Below are positions 50,229-57,186 of a DNA stretch of 64,000 bases, in pieces. The notes beneath the pieces are model-generated. The model was not told where the DNA came from and searched no databases. It saw nothing but the letters and a program-made list of their open reading frames with translations. The position numbers were made by a program, and so were the translations under genes. The stretch spans positions 25,970 to 89,969 of IMG/VR virus record IMGVR_UViG_3300009151_000047, one strand, 5' to 3'. Numbering within the stretch: the stretch's first letter is position 1; each line of letters opens with the position of its first letter. Origin of the DNA: a virus.

Positions 50229-51337
50229 ACAAAATTAAAATTTTTAATGATGATTTATTACATCAATTATTACCTATATTAAAAAATAAAGATGATAACA
50301 TTAATTTAGCATCAAATGAATATATTAATAGAATATTTTCCTGTCATAATACATTGGATAGAACAGGTTCTGTAAATTTACCTATACAAAATTATTTACC
50401 CACGTTATCCCTTAATGTCAATGAAATGACAGGTGATTGCAATAAAGTTTTTGAAGAATTATGCGATAAAAGAGCTAATGAATTATTAGAAACCAAAACG
50501 CCACTTAGAATATTTTGGTCTGGTGGTATTGACTCTACTGGAATGTTAATTAGTTTTATGAAGGCAGATTCTAAGTGGCATGAAAAAATACAAATTATAA
50601 CTACACGAGCATCAATCACAAAAGAATATCCATTGTTCTATGAAACACACCTTAAAGATAAGAATATATTAGTAAAAGATATATGTGACGTTTATTCTAT
50701 TTTTATGGCAAATACTGATAGATATAATTTATTGGGTATACATGGTAGTCCATTTCCTCGGCATACAAGTGATACATGGAGAAAAAGAATTAAAATCTAT
50801 TCAATGCTTGATGATGATGGTACTATGTCTTTCAATACAATTAAAGATAAAATTACAATTGATCGTGGTGAAATTAATGCATTAAGTTTATTTTTTAATA
50901 AAGATGCTGTTATTGATCAACTTAATCAGTATAAGAATAAATGTCCTGTTGAAATTAATAATTTATTGGATCTGCAGTGGTTTATTTGGCTTTCACGCTG
51001 GGGTAAAGCATATAACGTATGTGTAACAAGAGGAGAAAATCCAAATATATTTGATACAATAAAAGGATTTTACGATACTGAAGATTTTATCAATTATGCT
51101 CTTACATATAATGGTGTATTAAAGACACAAGAAATAAAAGGACCAATTAAGAAAATAATTTATGATTATACCAATGATGAAGATTATTATTTGAATAAAG
51201 AGCCATTGGCATCAACATCCGCATCTGGTGGTGCGTCTAATCCTCCTCAGTATTTTAGATTAATTGATGATGTTGGTAATGTATTTAAAAGTTCTGAAAC
51301 AATACCAAAAGATACTATTGAAAAGTTACTGAAGTGA
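50225..51337 (+). CDS. Asparagine-synthetase-like PP-loop protein, copy 2 (second motif lost)
   Basis: 370 residues from ATG 50225 (ATGA overlap); the GTG at 50213 lies in the ribosome site. RIFWSGGIDSTGMLISFM keeps the PP-loop, and EYPLFYETHLKD matches EYPLFYDTYLKN of copy 1. The place of GDQIWG is HGSPFPRHTSD, so the second ATP/substrate block is not conserved. A run of Ser/Ala/Gly (STSASGGAS) near the end is extra. Binding of ATP seems kept, chemistry perhaps altered. Confidence 0.75.
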   Translation: MNKIKIFNDDLLHQLLPILKNKDDNINLASNEYINRIFSCHNTLDRTGSVNLPIQNYLPTLSLNVNEMTGDCNKVFEELCDKRANELLETKTPLRIFWSGGIDSTGMLISFMKADSKWHEKIQIITTRASITKEYPLFYETHLKDKNILVKDICDVYSIFMANTDRYNLLGIHGSPFPRHTSDTWRKRIKIYSMLDDDGTMSFNTIKDKITIDRGEINALSLFFNKDAVIDQLNQYKNKCPVEINNLLDLQWFIWLSRWGKAYNVCVTRGENPNIFDTIKGFYDTEDFINYALTYNGVLKTQEIKGPIKKIIYDYTNDEDYYLNKEPLASTSASGGASNPPQYFRLIDDVGNVFKSSETIPKDTIEKLLK

Positions 51338-52383
51338 GTAATTTATTAATATATAAGAATCCATCTACATTTGATCGGTTAGATGAATTGGGTATTGATT
51401 ACACAGACACACTAACCGCATATCAAATAGGATTTTTAGGCAACACAGGTATGGGTATTGATAGAACAGTGCCAAGTATTTTCAATCTAACACCATGTCC
51501 TATACCTAGTTATTTAACAACAAAGAGTTTCTCTGATATCGTATATGAGAGGGCAACAGACTTAAAGAACCAAGGTTATCAAGATGTATTGGTATCCGGT
51601 CTATCATCATTAGTTGTTGTTAAAGCATTAGAGGATGTTGGTGCAAGACCTCATGTTATAATAACAGATAATGATATACAGACTTTACCCGAAGTATATG
51701 AGAGAATAAAACATCTGTCTCATGATATTGTACCTTTAAGTGAGTTAATGAATGGTAATATATTAAAAACTAAAGTTATTACCGGAAGTGGTGGAAAATA
51801 TCTTTATAATGTATCAAACAATTATTGGTTATCCAATTTTCCAGGTATTGATATGGGTAAAAATGTTATTCCTTTTAATTTATCGGTAATAGTTTTTAAT
51901 GCAATGAATATGGGCATTTGGTATAAAAATAGATTTAAGAGTAGTGCCATGGCAAAATATTATTCTGATAAAAAGGTTGCATTTAGAAATATAGAAGAAT
52001 ATCTACAGGGTTTAATGAGTAGATCACCAATAGAGATAAAAACTAAGTATGATTTTTATTGGTGGATATCTTTTGTAATGAAATGGTATTCTATAAGATA
52101 TCGGTTTATAGGTATAACTGGCAATTTTGTTAATACTGAATCTTTCTTTGATACACCAGATTTTCAATCTTGGTCAATAGCCAATCATTATACAAAATCA
52201 AGAAAAGTATTTTCTGATTTTATTGGTCAGGATATTGAATTAAAATCATCTAATGTTGTGAGATATTATTCCAACAATGTTACTTGGAAAATATGTTGGG
52301 CAGATAGTGATGGCCAAATGGTACCTGAATCAATATCTCCAACTATAGACCAAGTGCGGTCTGTATTATCTAATCAACCGTAG
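51334..52383 (+). CDS. AsnB-like paralogue, copy 3 (PP-loop degraded)
   Basis: 349 residues from a GTG in the stop of copy 2. The PP-loop place reads VLVSGLSSLVVVKAL, without the SGGxDS Asp, so ATP binding is doubtful. The rear block DFYWWISFVMKWYSIRYRFIG still matches LYWMLTFTHKWDHVKSR of copy 1, and FFDTPDFQSWSIANH matches the FFNSLYYQRWAMSN block. A non-catalytic partner subunit is possible. The gene ends tail-to-tail with the only minus-strand gene (18-nt overlap). Confidence 0.7.
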   Translation: MSNLLIYKNPSTFDRLDELGIDYTDTLTAYQIGFLGNTGMGIDRTVPSIFNLTPCPIPSYLTTKSFSDIVYERATDLKNQGYQDVLVSGLSSLVVVKALEDVGARPHVIITDNDIQTLPEVYERIKHLSHDIVPLSELMNGNILKTKVITGSGGKYLYNVSNNYWLSNFPGIDMGKNVIPFNLSVIVFNAMNMGIWYKNRFKSSAMAKYYSDKKVAFRNIEEYLQGLMSRSPIEIKTKYDFYWWISFVMKWYSIRYRFIGITGNFVNTESFFDTPDFQSWSIANHYTKSRKVFSDFIGQDIELKSSNVVRYYSNNVTWKICWADSDGQMVPESISPTIDQVRSVLSNQP

Positions 52384-53217
52384 AGATTTCCACTGATTTA
52401 TTTGATTAGTCAGGAGCATATCATATTCAATATTATTCAATGATTTTACTGATATTCCATTCTCTTGCATTTTTAATTTAAATTTATCAGATTCTATTAT
52501 ACTAACGATATTATCTTTAAATTTATTATCAATCCTACCTTTTTTACTTAGTATCATTACATTGGTATGGACAATTAAATTCTTTGATCCTTTAATATCA
52601 TCAAGAGGTTCATCAAATAATTTGAGTATTATTCTAATTTTACCTATTTTATGTAGTGGTCTTGATAATAATACAGTTGATGATGTAACATCTATTTGAC
52701 CACTGATAAGATCAATATGTGAACCTATAGAAGATTTATATGGTATGTTATAGAATTTATTACCTAGTAATCTATAGACAATATCTGAGGTACTTCCTTT
52801 GCCTGTAGTGCCAAAATTTATAGTATTTGGATTAGTATTTGCAATTTGAATTAATTGGTTAATAGTTTTAACTGGAACATTTGGATGGATAATTATCACA
52901 CTTAATACATTTCCAACATGGGCAACATAATCAAATTCTTTTTGGACATTAATACTCTTATTACCATCATCAATATTCATATAATACTTTAGATATGCAT
53001 TGAGTTGACCGATGTAATATGTATTTCCTTTAGAATTAATTACATTTTCTAAAGCAATATCACCATCAGCACCAGGTCTATTTTCTATAACAATAGGAGT
53101 ATTTTTAATCAATTCTCTAGAGATAGTATCAACAGTACCACCCGGACTTGATCTAGTGACTAGTGTTTGTGCATATGTGTTACTGCCGATCAATATCAAT
53201 ATTAATAGTATAATCAT
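52366..53217 (-). CDS. Bug/TctC-family periplasmic solute-binding protein (copy 2), reverse strand
   Basis: 283 residues, the only convincing minus-strand gene in the window. Signal peptide IILLILILIGSNTYAQ, then VTRSSPGGTVDTISREL (family start PGG.D..AR), IVIENRPGADGDIALE, INFGTTGKGSTSDI and a WKSL end. It is only distantly similar to copy 1 (shares the family blocks, little else), so it is not a recent duplicate. Rich in Ile, Asn and Lys. No clear ribosome site on its strand; a start codon ATG is present. Flanks the AsnB-like genes. Confidence 0.85.
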   Translation of the reverse strand: MIILLILILIGSNTYAQTLVTRSSPGGTVDTISRELIKNTPIVIENRPGADGDIALENVINSKGNTYYIGQLNAYLKYYMNIDDGNKSINVQKEFDYVAHVGNVLSVIIIHPNVPVKTINQLIQIANTNPNTINFGTTGKGSTSDIVYRLLGNKFYNIPYKSSIGSHIDLISGQIDVTSSTVLLSRPLHKIGKIRIILKLFDEPLDDIKGSKNLIVHTNVMILSKKGRIDNKFKDNIVSIIESDKFKLKMQENGISVKSLNNIEYDMLLTNQINQWKSLRLIR

Positions 53218-53255
53218 GACAATATATATAATTTTATGCCAAGGAGTTAATTATA

Positions 53256-53831
53256 GTGAATTCACAGAGATTTGATATATTCCCAACACCTATTATGGTC
53301 TTTCATAATCTAGGAGTTTTGGATGAAGTTCAATCATTTATTGATACTTTAGATCCACAAAAAAGAGTTAGAAATTTTCATACAGATGATACGGTTCTAA
53401 TAACATTTAAAAAAATGATCTTTGAATGTGTTACCGAATACTTTAAACCATACTATGAATTTAGTTCAGTCAATATAAAAGCATGCTGGGTAACCTCTAA
53501 TAACTTTCTAGAAGGAATGGGCACACATAATCATATGTCATGTGTAGTCAATGGTATATACTATATCAATTCAGCACCTCTATGTGGTGACTTAATTCTT
53601 TTAGATCCAAGAGGAGGCACCACTTGGCCTGAAACAAAAGAATATAATAATTTGAATATAACAACCTCAGATAAAAGATTAGAATCTGGTGGTAAAAGAA
53701 TGTATAGGATATCACCAGAGCCAGATAAGTTCGTAGTATTTCCTGCGTATATGATGCATACAGTTGAAATCAATCTAAATCCTACATTCCGTAGAAGGTC
53801 AATAGGACTAAATTTTGAGTTCATTCGGTAA
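53256..53831 (+). CDS. 2-oxoglutarate/Fe(II) oxygenase (phage TIGR02466-like)
   Basis: 191 residues from GTG 53256 with AAGGAG 10 nt before. The start FDIFPTPIMVFHN is the family signature; GTHNHMSCVVNGIYYIN carries the first Fe-ligand His (and HxH form), GDLILLDPRGG follows, and FPAYMMHTVEIN the distal His with RRSIGLNFEF giving the Arg for 2OG. This class is common in T4-like aquatic phages. Substrate unknown; peptide, nucleobase or small molecule. Confidence 0.85.
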   Translation: MNSQRFDIFPTPIMVFHNLGVLDEVQSFIDTLDPQKRVRNFHTDDTVLITFKKMIFECVTEYFKPYYEFSSVNIKACWVTSNNFLEGMGTHNHMSCVVNGIYYINSAPLCGDLILLDPRGGTTWPETKEYNNLNITTSDKRLESGGKRMYRISPEPDKFVVFPAYMMHTVEINLNPTFRRRSIGLNFEFIR

Positions 53832-54050
53832 TGTATAATTCATGTATAATATGTGTATAAGTGTCCTGCAACCGGTCATTCGTAATTTTCGAAGTAAGTG
53901 GTCACTAACCGACATATAAATAAACACCAGGAATATAATCCAAAACACCTCACGTTTACGTAATCTGAGAGATGGACCGTCAAGAATCCTCAGAAAAGGT
54001 CAATCCAATCAATGACTTAGGGATCCTATCAAAGGATCCTCAGAAAATGC
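53832..54050. other. Gene-free stretch before the early region
   Basis: No convincing gene. It has an isolated TATAAATA at 53915-53922 and a GGATCC pair (54020-54040: GGATCCTATCAAAGGATCCT) that can form a small hairpin. A phrase CCTCAGAAAA occurs twice. Two promoters follow at 54051 and 54137, so this may be a boundary region between the accessory island and early genes. No T-run was found that would make the hairpin a clear terminator. Confidence 0.5.
53915..53922 (+). promoter_or_regulatory. Orphan late-promoter-like TATAAATA
   Basis: Perfect TATAAATA octamer facing + with no gene for about 280 nt downstream. Could be chance or drive an untranslated RNA. Confidence 0.4.
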
Positions 54051-54079
54051 TTGACATCCAGTGCCGTTTATGGTATAAT
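54051..54079 (+). promoter_or_regulatory. Sigma70-like promoter, upstream of tandem pair
   Basis: TTGACA at 54051-54056 and TATAAT at 54074-54079, spacing 17 bp, preceded by TGC of the early class but followed by AACAGGG rather than the shared AGTCTGA leader. Only 58 nt before the next promoter. Confidence 0.8.
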
Positions 54080-54136
54080 AACAGGGTGGACAGGGCGGGA
54101 TCATAGAAATCCTCTAGATAATAACGGAAATAATGC

Positions 54137-54164
54137 TTGACATTCGGTACCGACCTGGTATAAT
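54137..54164 (+). promoter_or_regulatory. Early promoter 1 of the AGTCTGA class
   Basis: TTGACA at 54137-54142, TATAAT at 54159-54164, spacing 16 bp. Followed by AGAGTCTGAATTGATTGA, the leader shared by seven promoters of this region. Confidence 0.9.
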
Positions 54165-54197
54165 AGAGTCTGAATTGATTGATACGAAGGAATCCCT

Positions 54198-54326
54198 ATG
54201 TACCTAGTAAAATGCCCTGATGAGACTTTGATTGCCAACGACTGGATTCAAGTTTATGAGATTATGCAAGAGGTTATTCAGCAATTTGGCGCCGAGGATG
54301 CTGTAATTACTGTTACTATGATATAA
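54198..54326 (+). CDS. 42-residue early protein
   Basis: Begins MYLVKCPDETLIANDW and ends GAEDAVITVTMI. It follows an early promoter and an AAGGA ribosome site 7 nt before the ATG. Small, but position between two promoters and typical codon use support it. Confidence 0.7.
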   Translation: MYLVKCPDETLIANDWIQVYEIMQEVIQQFGAEDAVITVTMI

Positions 54327-54331
54327 AACGC

Positions 54332-54359
54332 TTGACTTTCGGTATAGTTGTGGTATAAT
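54332..54359 (+). promoter_or_regulatory. Early promoter 2 of the AGTCTGA class
   Basis: TTGACT at 54332-54337 (last base differs) and TATAAT at 54354-54359, spacing 16 bp; upstream AAAACGC and downstream AGAGTCTGAATTGA match the class. Confidence 0.9.
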
Positions 54360-54388
54360 AGAGTCTGAATTGAGAAAAAGGAATTATT

Positions 54389-54595
54389 ATGAGTCTAGAA
54401 GATAAAATTTATGAGTTGCAATACAGTGATGCCTATGCAGATTTCATTATGGACCAAGGATATATGGGTGAAATTGCGATTTATAACGGTGATTCTCTTG
54501 TAAAAGCGATGGAGATGGGATACTTGTTTAAGGACTTTCTGTTTTCCATTGGATGTGCTGATTTAGCATATATTTACACTAAAGAATTTGCTTAA
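54389..54595 (+). CDS. Small early protein
   Basis: 68 residues, acidic and aromatic: SLEDKIYELQYSDAYADFI then GDSLVKAMEMGYLFKDFL. AAGGA ribosome site after the shared leader. No family recognised. It nearly touches the next gene's start. Confidence 0.75.
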   Translation: MSLEDKIYELQYSDAYADFIMDQGYMGEIAIYNGDSLVKAMEMGYLFKDFLFSIGCADLAYIYTKEFA

Positions 54596-54596
54596 T

Positions 54597-54854
54597 ATGA
54601 ACATTGGTGATACTAAATCCTTGTGGTTTTCTCATGTGGCTTTCAACCAAGCGCTTCCTTGCGAAGTTGTCGAGGACCGGTTGACTGCAGTTAAGTTCAG
54701 AGTGTTATCCACCAAGCGATTTGTGTGGATGCCAAAGAAAGCACTATATGAGTTGCCTAATTTACCAGGGATTCTCAATGTAAAAAGATGGTTTACCGTA
54801 GAACCTCAGTTACAAGTAGTTTTAGACCGATATGGTAATTCATATAGAAAATAA
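54597..54854 (+). CDS. Small early protein
   Basis: 85 residues from ATG 54597, one base after the previous stop. DTKSLWFSHVAFNQALPCEVV and FRVLSTKRFVWMPKKALYEL suggest a small beta-barrel-like fold. No family recognised. TAATG overlap with the following frame. Confidence 0.7.
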   Translation: MNIGDTKSLWFSHVAFNQALPCEVVEDRLTAVKFRVLSTKRFVWMPKKALYELPNLPGILNVKRWFTVEPQLQVVLDRYGNSYRK

Positions 54855-54865
54855 TGGAGATAATT

Positions 54866-56290
54866 ATGAGTTTTAGCCCTACTTATGGATGTTGGAGAGT
54901 TATTAAGACAGTAAAAGAGCTCTCGGATATGATTAATAAAAAGGAATTGAATCCTGATCCTGTTGGCCAGCGCCCTCCTCTATTCACTATAATAGGTAGT
55001 AAAAAGGATCGAGGCATTATTAGTGCTATTATGATAGGTCTTGGTATTGGTTCTTTGACTCTTCGGGATATCACAAAAACAACCGAAGAAAAAGTTAAGA
55101 AAATGTATGTGGGATATGATTCACTAGTTATTGATGGTGGACACCGATGCCGTGCAATTAATAATTTTAGAGATAATAAGTTTACAGTTACCGTGTGTGG
55201 CGTAGAGAAGTATTATCGTGAATTTACGGATGCAGAAAGAAAACATTTTGATAATTTTCAAGTTACATTAGATTATATAACCTGTACCTCATTAGCGGCA
55301 ATTGATGCTTTTAAGATTGTAAATCAAACGACTTCTGCCAATGGTTATGAGTTGATTATGAATAATGATTCCTCTGTTCTTTGTGAAGAGGTGCGGAAAA
55401 TAACAAAATCTTATCCAGAGTATAATTTTAATAAGTGTCATCCAATCTTTGAAATCCGTACCAGTGACCAAGGACAACCAGAGTCTGTTTATTTCAGTTC
55501 AATTAATGAACGAGCCATCTGGCATACCTGGGTTTGGGTAATCCTTCATAAGATATTAAGTGGCGGTCATGTGGATGCGGGTGAGAAAAAGACTATCCGA
55601 ATGATTGAAAAGGAAGATAATGTTGTAATCACTAAGAAGCATCGGTCAGATATGGCACGATTTTTTGATGATCTTATGAATTTTGGTAATGTTTATGGAA
55701 AAAAGTTGCGGGATAGTGATTTTGGCGCATTCCAATGTGTGTGGTTTCATCTGTATGCACAAAATAAAGCATTTAAGATTGATATGGAGAAATTTGTAAA
55801 GCCTTTTGATCAAGTTCGTTCCGCTTTGACTGGTACTGTAGATAAGACTCTTGATAATGTGCCGATATCATTTAAAAATGAAATACATTCTATTAAGCAT
55901 TTTGTCCGTGTTAATGATGGTGCGTATTCAGAACCAGATGTTCAAGAGGAAGTTGGTAAGATTATATTGCAGTATATGAAAAAGAAAGGTAATCTGTCTA
56001 AATTGGGTGTTACTCTCCTTCAATCCAAACGAAGTTATAGTTTAACTCAACGCCGTCAAGTTTTTAATCATCAAGACTGTAAATGCTGGGCTTGTGAGAA
56101 ATCCGTAAAATTGGAAAATACAGAATGGGCACACGATACTCCATATTCTGAGGGTGGACTAGTTGAGGATGGCGTAGTTCTCTGTAAAGATTGCCATTCA
56201 TTACAAGGCCAAATGACTCACCAAGAGTTGAAAGGAGTATTAAATGGTCGCAAAAAAGTATCTTTAAAAGTTGTTAGAAAGGCGGCATAA
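54866..56290 (+). CDS. DUF262 (ParB/GmrS-like) and HNH nuclease fusion
   Basis: 474 residues from ATG 54866 (GGAG 7 nt before). The front has PVGQRPPLF, then IGLGIGSLTLRDI and SLVIDGGHRCRAINNF, the QR...DGGxR layout of DUF262/GmrS nucleotide-handling domains. A helical middle follows. The end is an HNH nuclease with CWACEKS...HDTPYSEGG...LCKDCHS: paired Cys zinc site and His. GmrSD-type enzymes are NTP-dependent and cut modified (glucosylated) DNA. Phage-borne copies are known in aquatic phages as unassigned HNH proteins. Target unknown. Confidence 0.8.
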   Translation: MSFSPTYGCWRVIKTVKELSDMINKKELNPDPVGQRPPLFTIIGSKKDRGIISAIMIGLGIGSLTLRDITKTTEEKVKKMYVGYDSLVIDGGHRCRAINNFRDNKFTVTVCGVEKYYREFTDAERKHFDNFQVTLDYITCTSLAAIDAFKIVNQTTSANGYELIMNNDSSVLCEEVRKITKSYPEYNFNKCHPIFEIRTSDQGQPESVYFSSINERAIWHTWVWVILHKILSGGHVDAGEKKTIRMIEKEDNVVITKKHRSDMARFFDDLMNFGNVYGKKLRDSDFGAFQCVWFHLYAQNKAFKIDMEKFVKPFDQVRSALTGTVDKTLDNVPISFKNEIHSIKHFVRVNDGAYSEPDVQEEVGKIILQYMKKKGNLSKLGVTLLQSKRSYSLTQRRQVFNHQDCKCWACEKSVKLENTEWAHDTPYSEGGLVEDGVVLCKDCHSLQGQMTHQELKGVLNGRKKVSLKVVRKAA

Positions 56291-56443
56291 GTGATTGATT
56301 ATAATATGTTAATTACTGCAGAACCTGAGGTAGTTCGGACCGAGTTGAAGAAGTTACCCGAGAATGAATTAATGAGTGTTTTACTAGTTCTGGACGCTTA
56401 TGAGGATTATCTAAGGAATATTGACCAGATAATATTGCATTAG
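56291..56443 (+). CDS. 50-residue hypothetical protein
   Basis: From a GTG directly after the DUF262-HNH stop to TAG at 56441-56443; product acidic and helical, MLITAEPEVVRTELKKLP and ELMSVLLVLDAYEDYLRN. An internal ATG at 56306 could be the start. No family recognised. Confidence 0.6.
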   Translation: MIDYNMLITAEPEVVRTELKKLPENELMSVLLVLDAYEDYLRNIDQIILH

Positions 56444-56464
56444 AATCAATGACTTACAAAACGC

Positions 56465-56492
56465 TTGACATTCGGTACCATTATGGTATAAT
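56465..56492 (+). promoter_or_regulatory. Early promoter 3 of the AGTCTGA class
   Basis: TTGACA at 56465-56470, TATAAT at 56487-56492, spacing 16 bp; preceded by AAAACGC and followed by GTAGTCTGAATTGATTGA. Confidence 0.92.
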
Positions 56493-56522
56493 GTAGTCTG
56501 AATTGATTGATTAGGAGTTGTT

Positions 56523-56735
56523 ATGATTATTGAAAGATACGAAGAAGGTGCCCATGTTGTTATTATAACCTCTGAGGGTGCTGAGTGCTGGGGTACCGTG
56601 TTGGATAGTCGTGTTAAGTTCGGTGCTGATGCAGTTATTCAGTATGAAGTTAGGTTGGACTGGCAATCCAAGGTGGAATATGTTAATATGGATAAGGTTT
56701 TGTGTCTGGTATCTGAATTGGAAAATAATAATTAA
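56523..56735 (+). CDS. Small early protein
   Basis: 70 residues: AHVVIITSEGAECWGTVLD and VIQYEVRLDWQSKVEYV, beta-rich like a small SH3/Tudor-type fold (by strand pattern only). AGGAG ribosome site after an early-class leader. Last codon is 3 nt before the next promoter's -35. Confidence 0.75.
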   Translation: MIIERYEEGAHVVIITSEGAECWGTVLDSRVKFGADAVIQYEVRLDWQSKVEYVNMDKVLCLVSELENNN

Positions 56736-56738
56736 TGC

Positions 56739-56766
56739 TTGACATTTGGTATAGTTGTGTTATAAT
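56739..56766 (+). promoter_or_regulatory. Early promoter 4 driving the RNA-only unit
   Basis: TTGACA at 56739-56744, TATAAT at 56761-56766, spacing 16 bp, followed by GTAGTCTGAATTGATTGA. The next 410 nt contain no convincing protein gene but a boxA-like element, two structured RNAs and a tRNA. Confidence 0.92.
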
Positions 56767-56785
56767 GTAGTCTGAATTGATTGAT

Positions 56786-56801
56786 TGTTCTTTAAAAATT
56801 T
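56786..56801 (+). promoter_or_regulatory. rRNA-type boxA-like antitermination element
   Basis: TGTTCTTTAAAAATTT, placed about 14 nt after the predicted transcription start. It matches the rRNA-operon boxA core (TGYTCTTTAAMA) at nearly every base and is just ahead of a stable-RNA unit. In rRNA operons boxA binds NusB/S10 and prevents Rho termination of untranslated RNA, the same need as here. Function inferred. Confidence 0.6.
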
Positions 56802-56939
56802 GAGAGTATTATAAGAGTGAATGCTGTTGCCAGTCCTGTTTCTGACCGGGAAGAGTAAAATCTTTAGAAAAACCATGTGGCGTTAGCCTAGGTTGTTAAG
56901 AAGAGTCAACGGATAGTGTTCACCCTTATAATACTCTTA
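56801..56939 (+). ncRNA. Structured RNA 1 with ~20-bp closing stem
   Basis: GAGTATTATAAG (56804-56815) pairs perfectly with CTTATAATACTC (925-936 of 56.9 kb, i.e. 56925-56936). After one A-C mismatch the stem continues as GTGAA with TTCAC, and it extends outward by A-U and G-U pairs to about 56801/56939. The interior has smaller hairpins (GTTG...CAAC near 56892-56910; GGC-GTTA-GCC near 56880-56888). No convincing ORF. About 139 nt, similar in size and tRNA-linked placement to the T4 stable RNAs C and D, with no sequence similarity claimed. Confidence 0.75.
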
Positions 56940-56940
56940 G

Positions 56941-57097
56941 AGTAGTTATTGTAAAGTGCTATAGGGTATCGTGGAATTGATCAGCCACTATGCGGGCCTA
57001 ACTGTGCGAGGAACAGGTCCTGATATAACCGCTATTCGCTTGTCAGAGGAAGCACCTTTGTTGACAAATCGGCACATAGCACTTTACAATGATTATT
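56941..57097 (+). ncRNA. Structured RNA 2 with 15-bp perfect closing stem
   Basis: ATTGTAAAGTGCTAT (56948-56962) is an exact reverse complement of 57076-57090. Seven more pairs (A-U/G-U) extend the stem to 56941/57097. Interior hairpins include GTGG...CCAC (56971-56988), GGGCC...GGTCC closing CTGT...ACAG (56994-57020), and TTGTCA...TGACAA (57040-57066). A reading frame of 80 codons crosses this RNA and the tRNA and is rejected. Begins right after RNA 1 and ends 3 nt before the tRNA, so one transcript probably yields all three by processing. Confidence 0.75.
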
Positions 57098-57100
57098 TTT

Positions 57101-57175
57101 GGGCCTATAGCTTAATGGTAAAGCATTCGACTCATAATCGAACGAGTCTAAGTTCAATTCTTAGTAGGCCCACCA
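57101..57175 (+). tRNA. tRNA with CAU anticodon (Ile2 or elongator Met)
   Basis: Complete cloverleaf: acceptor GGGCCTA/TAGGCCC, D stem GCTT/AAGC, anticodon stem TTCGA/TCGAA with loop CTCATAA (anticodon CAT at 57133-57135), T stem CTAAG/CTTAG with TTCAATT loop, and an encoded ACCA end. The anticodon arm CGACTCATAATCG equals that of bacterial isoleucine tRNA read with lysidine, so Ile(CAU) for ATA codons is preferred; ATA is frequent in these A+T-rich genes. Elongator Met is the alternative. Confidence 0.93.
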
Positions 57176-57186
57176 CAGTGAAACGC

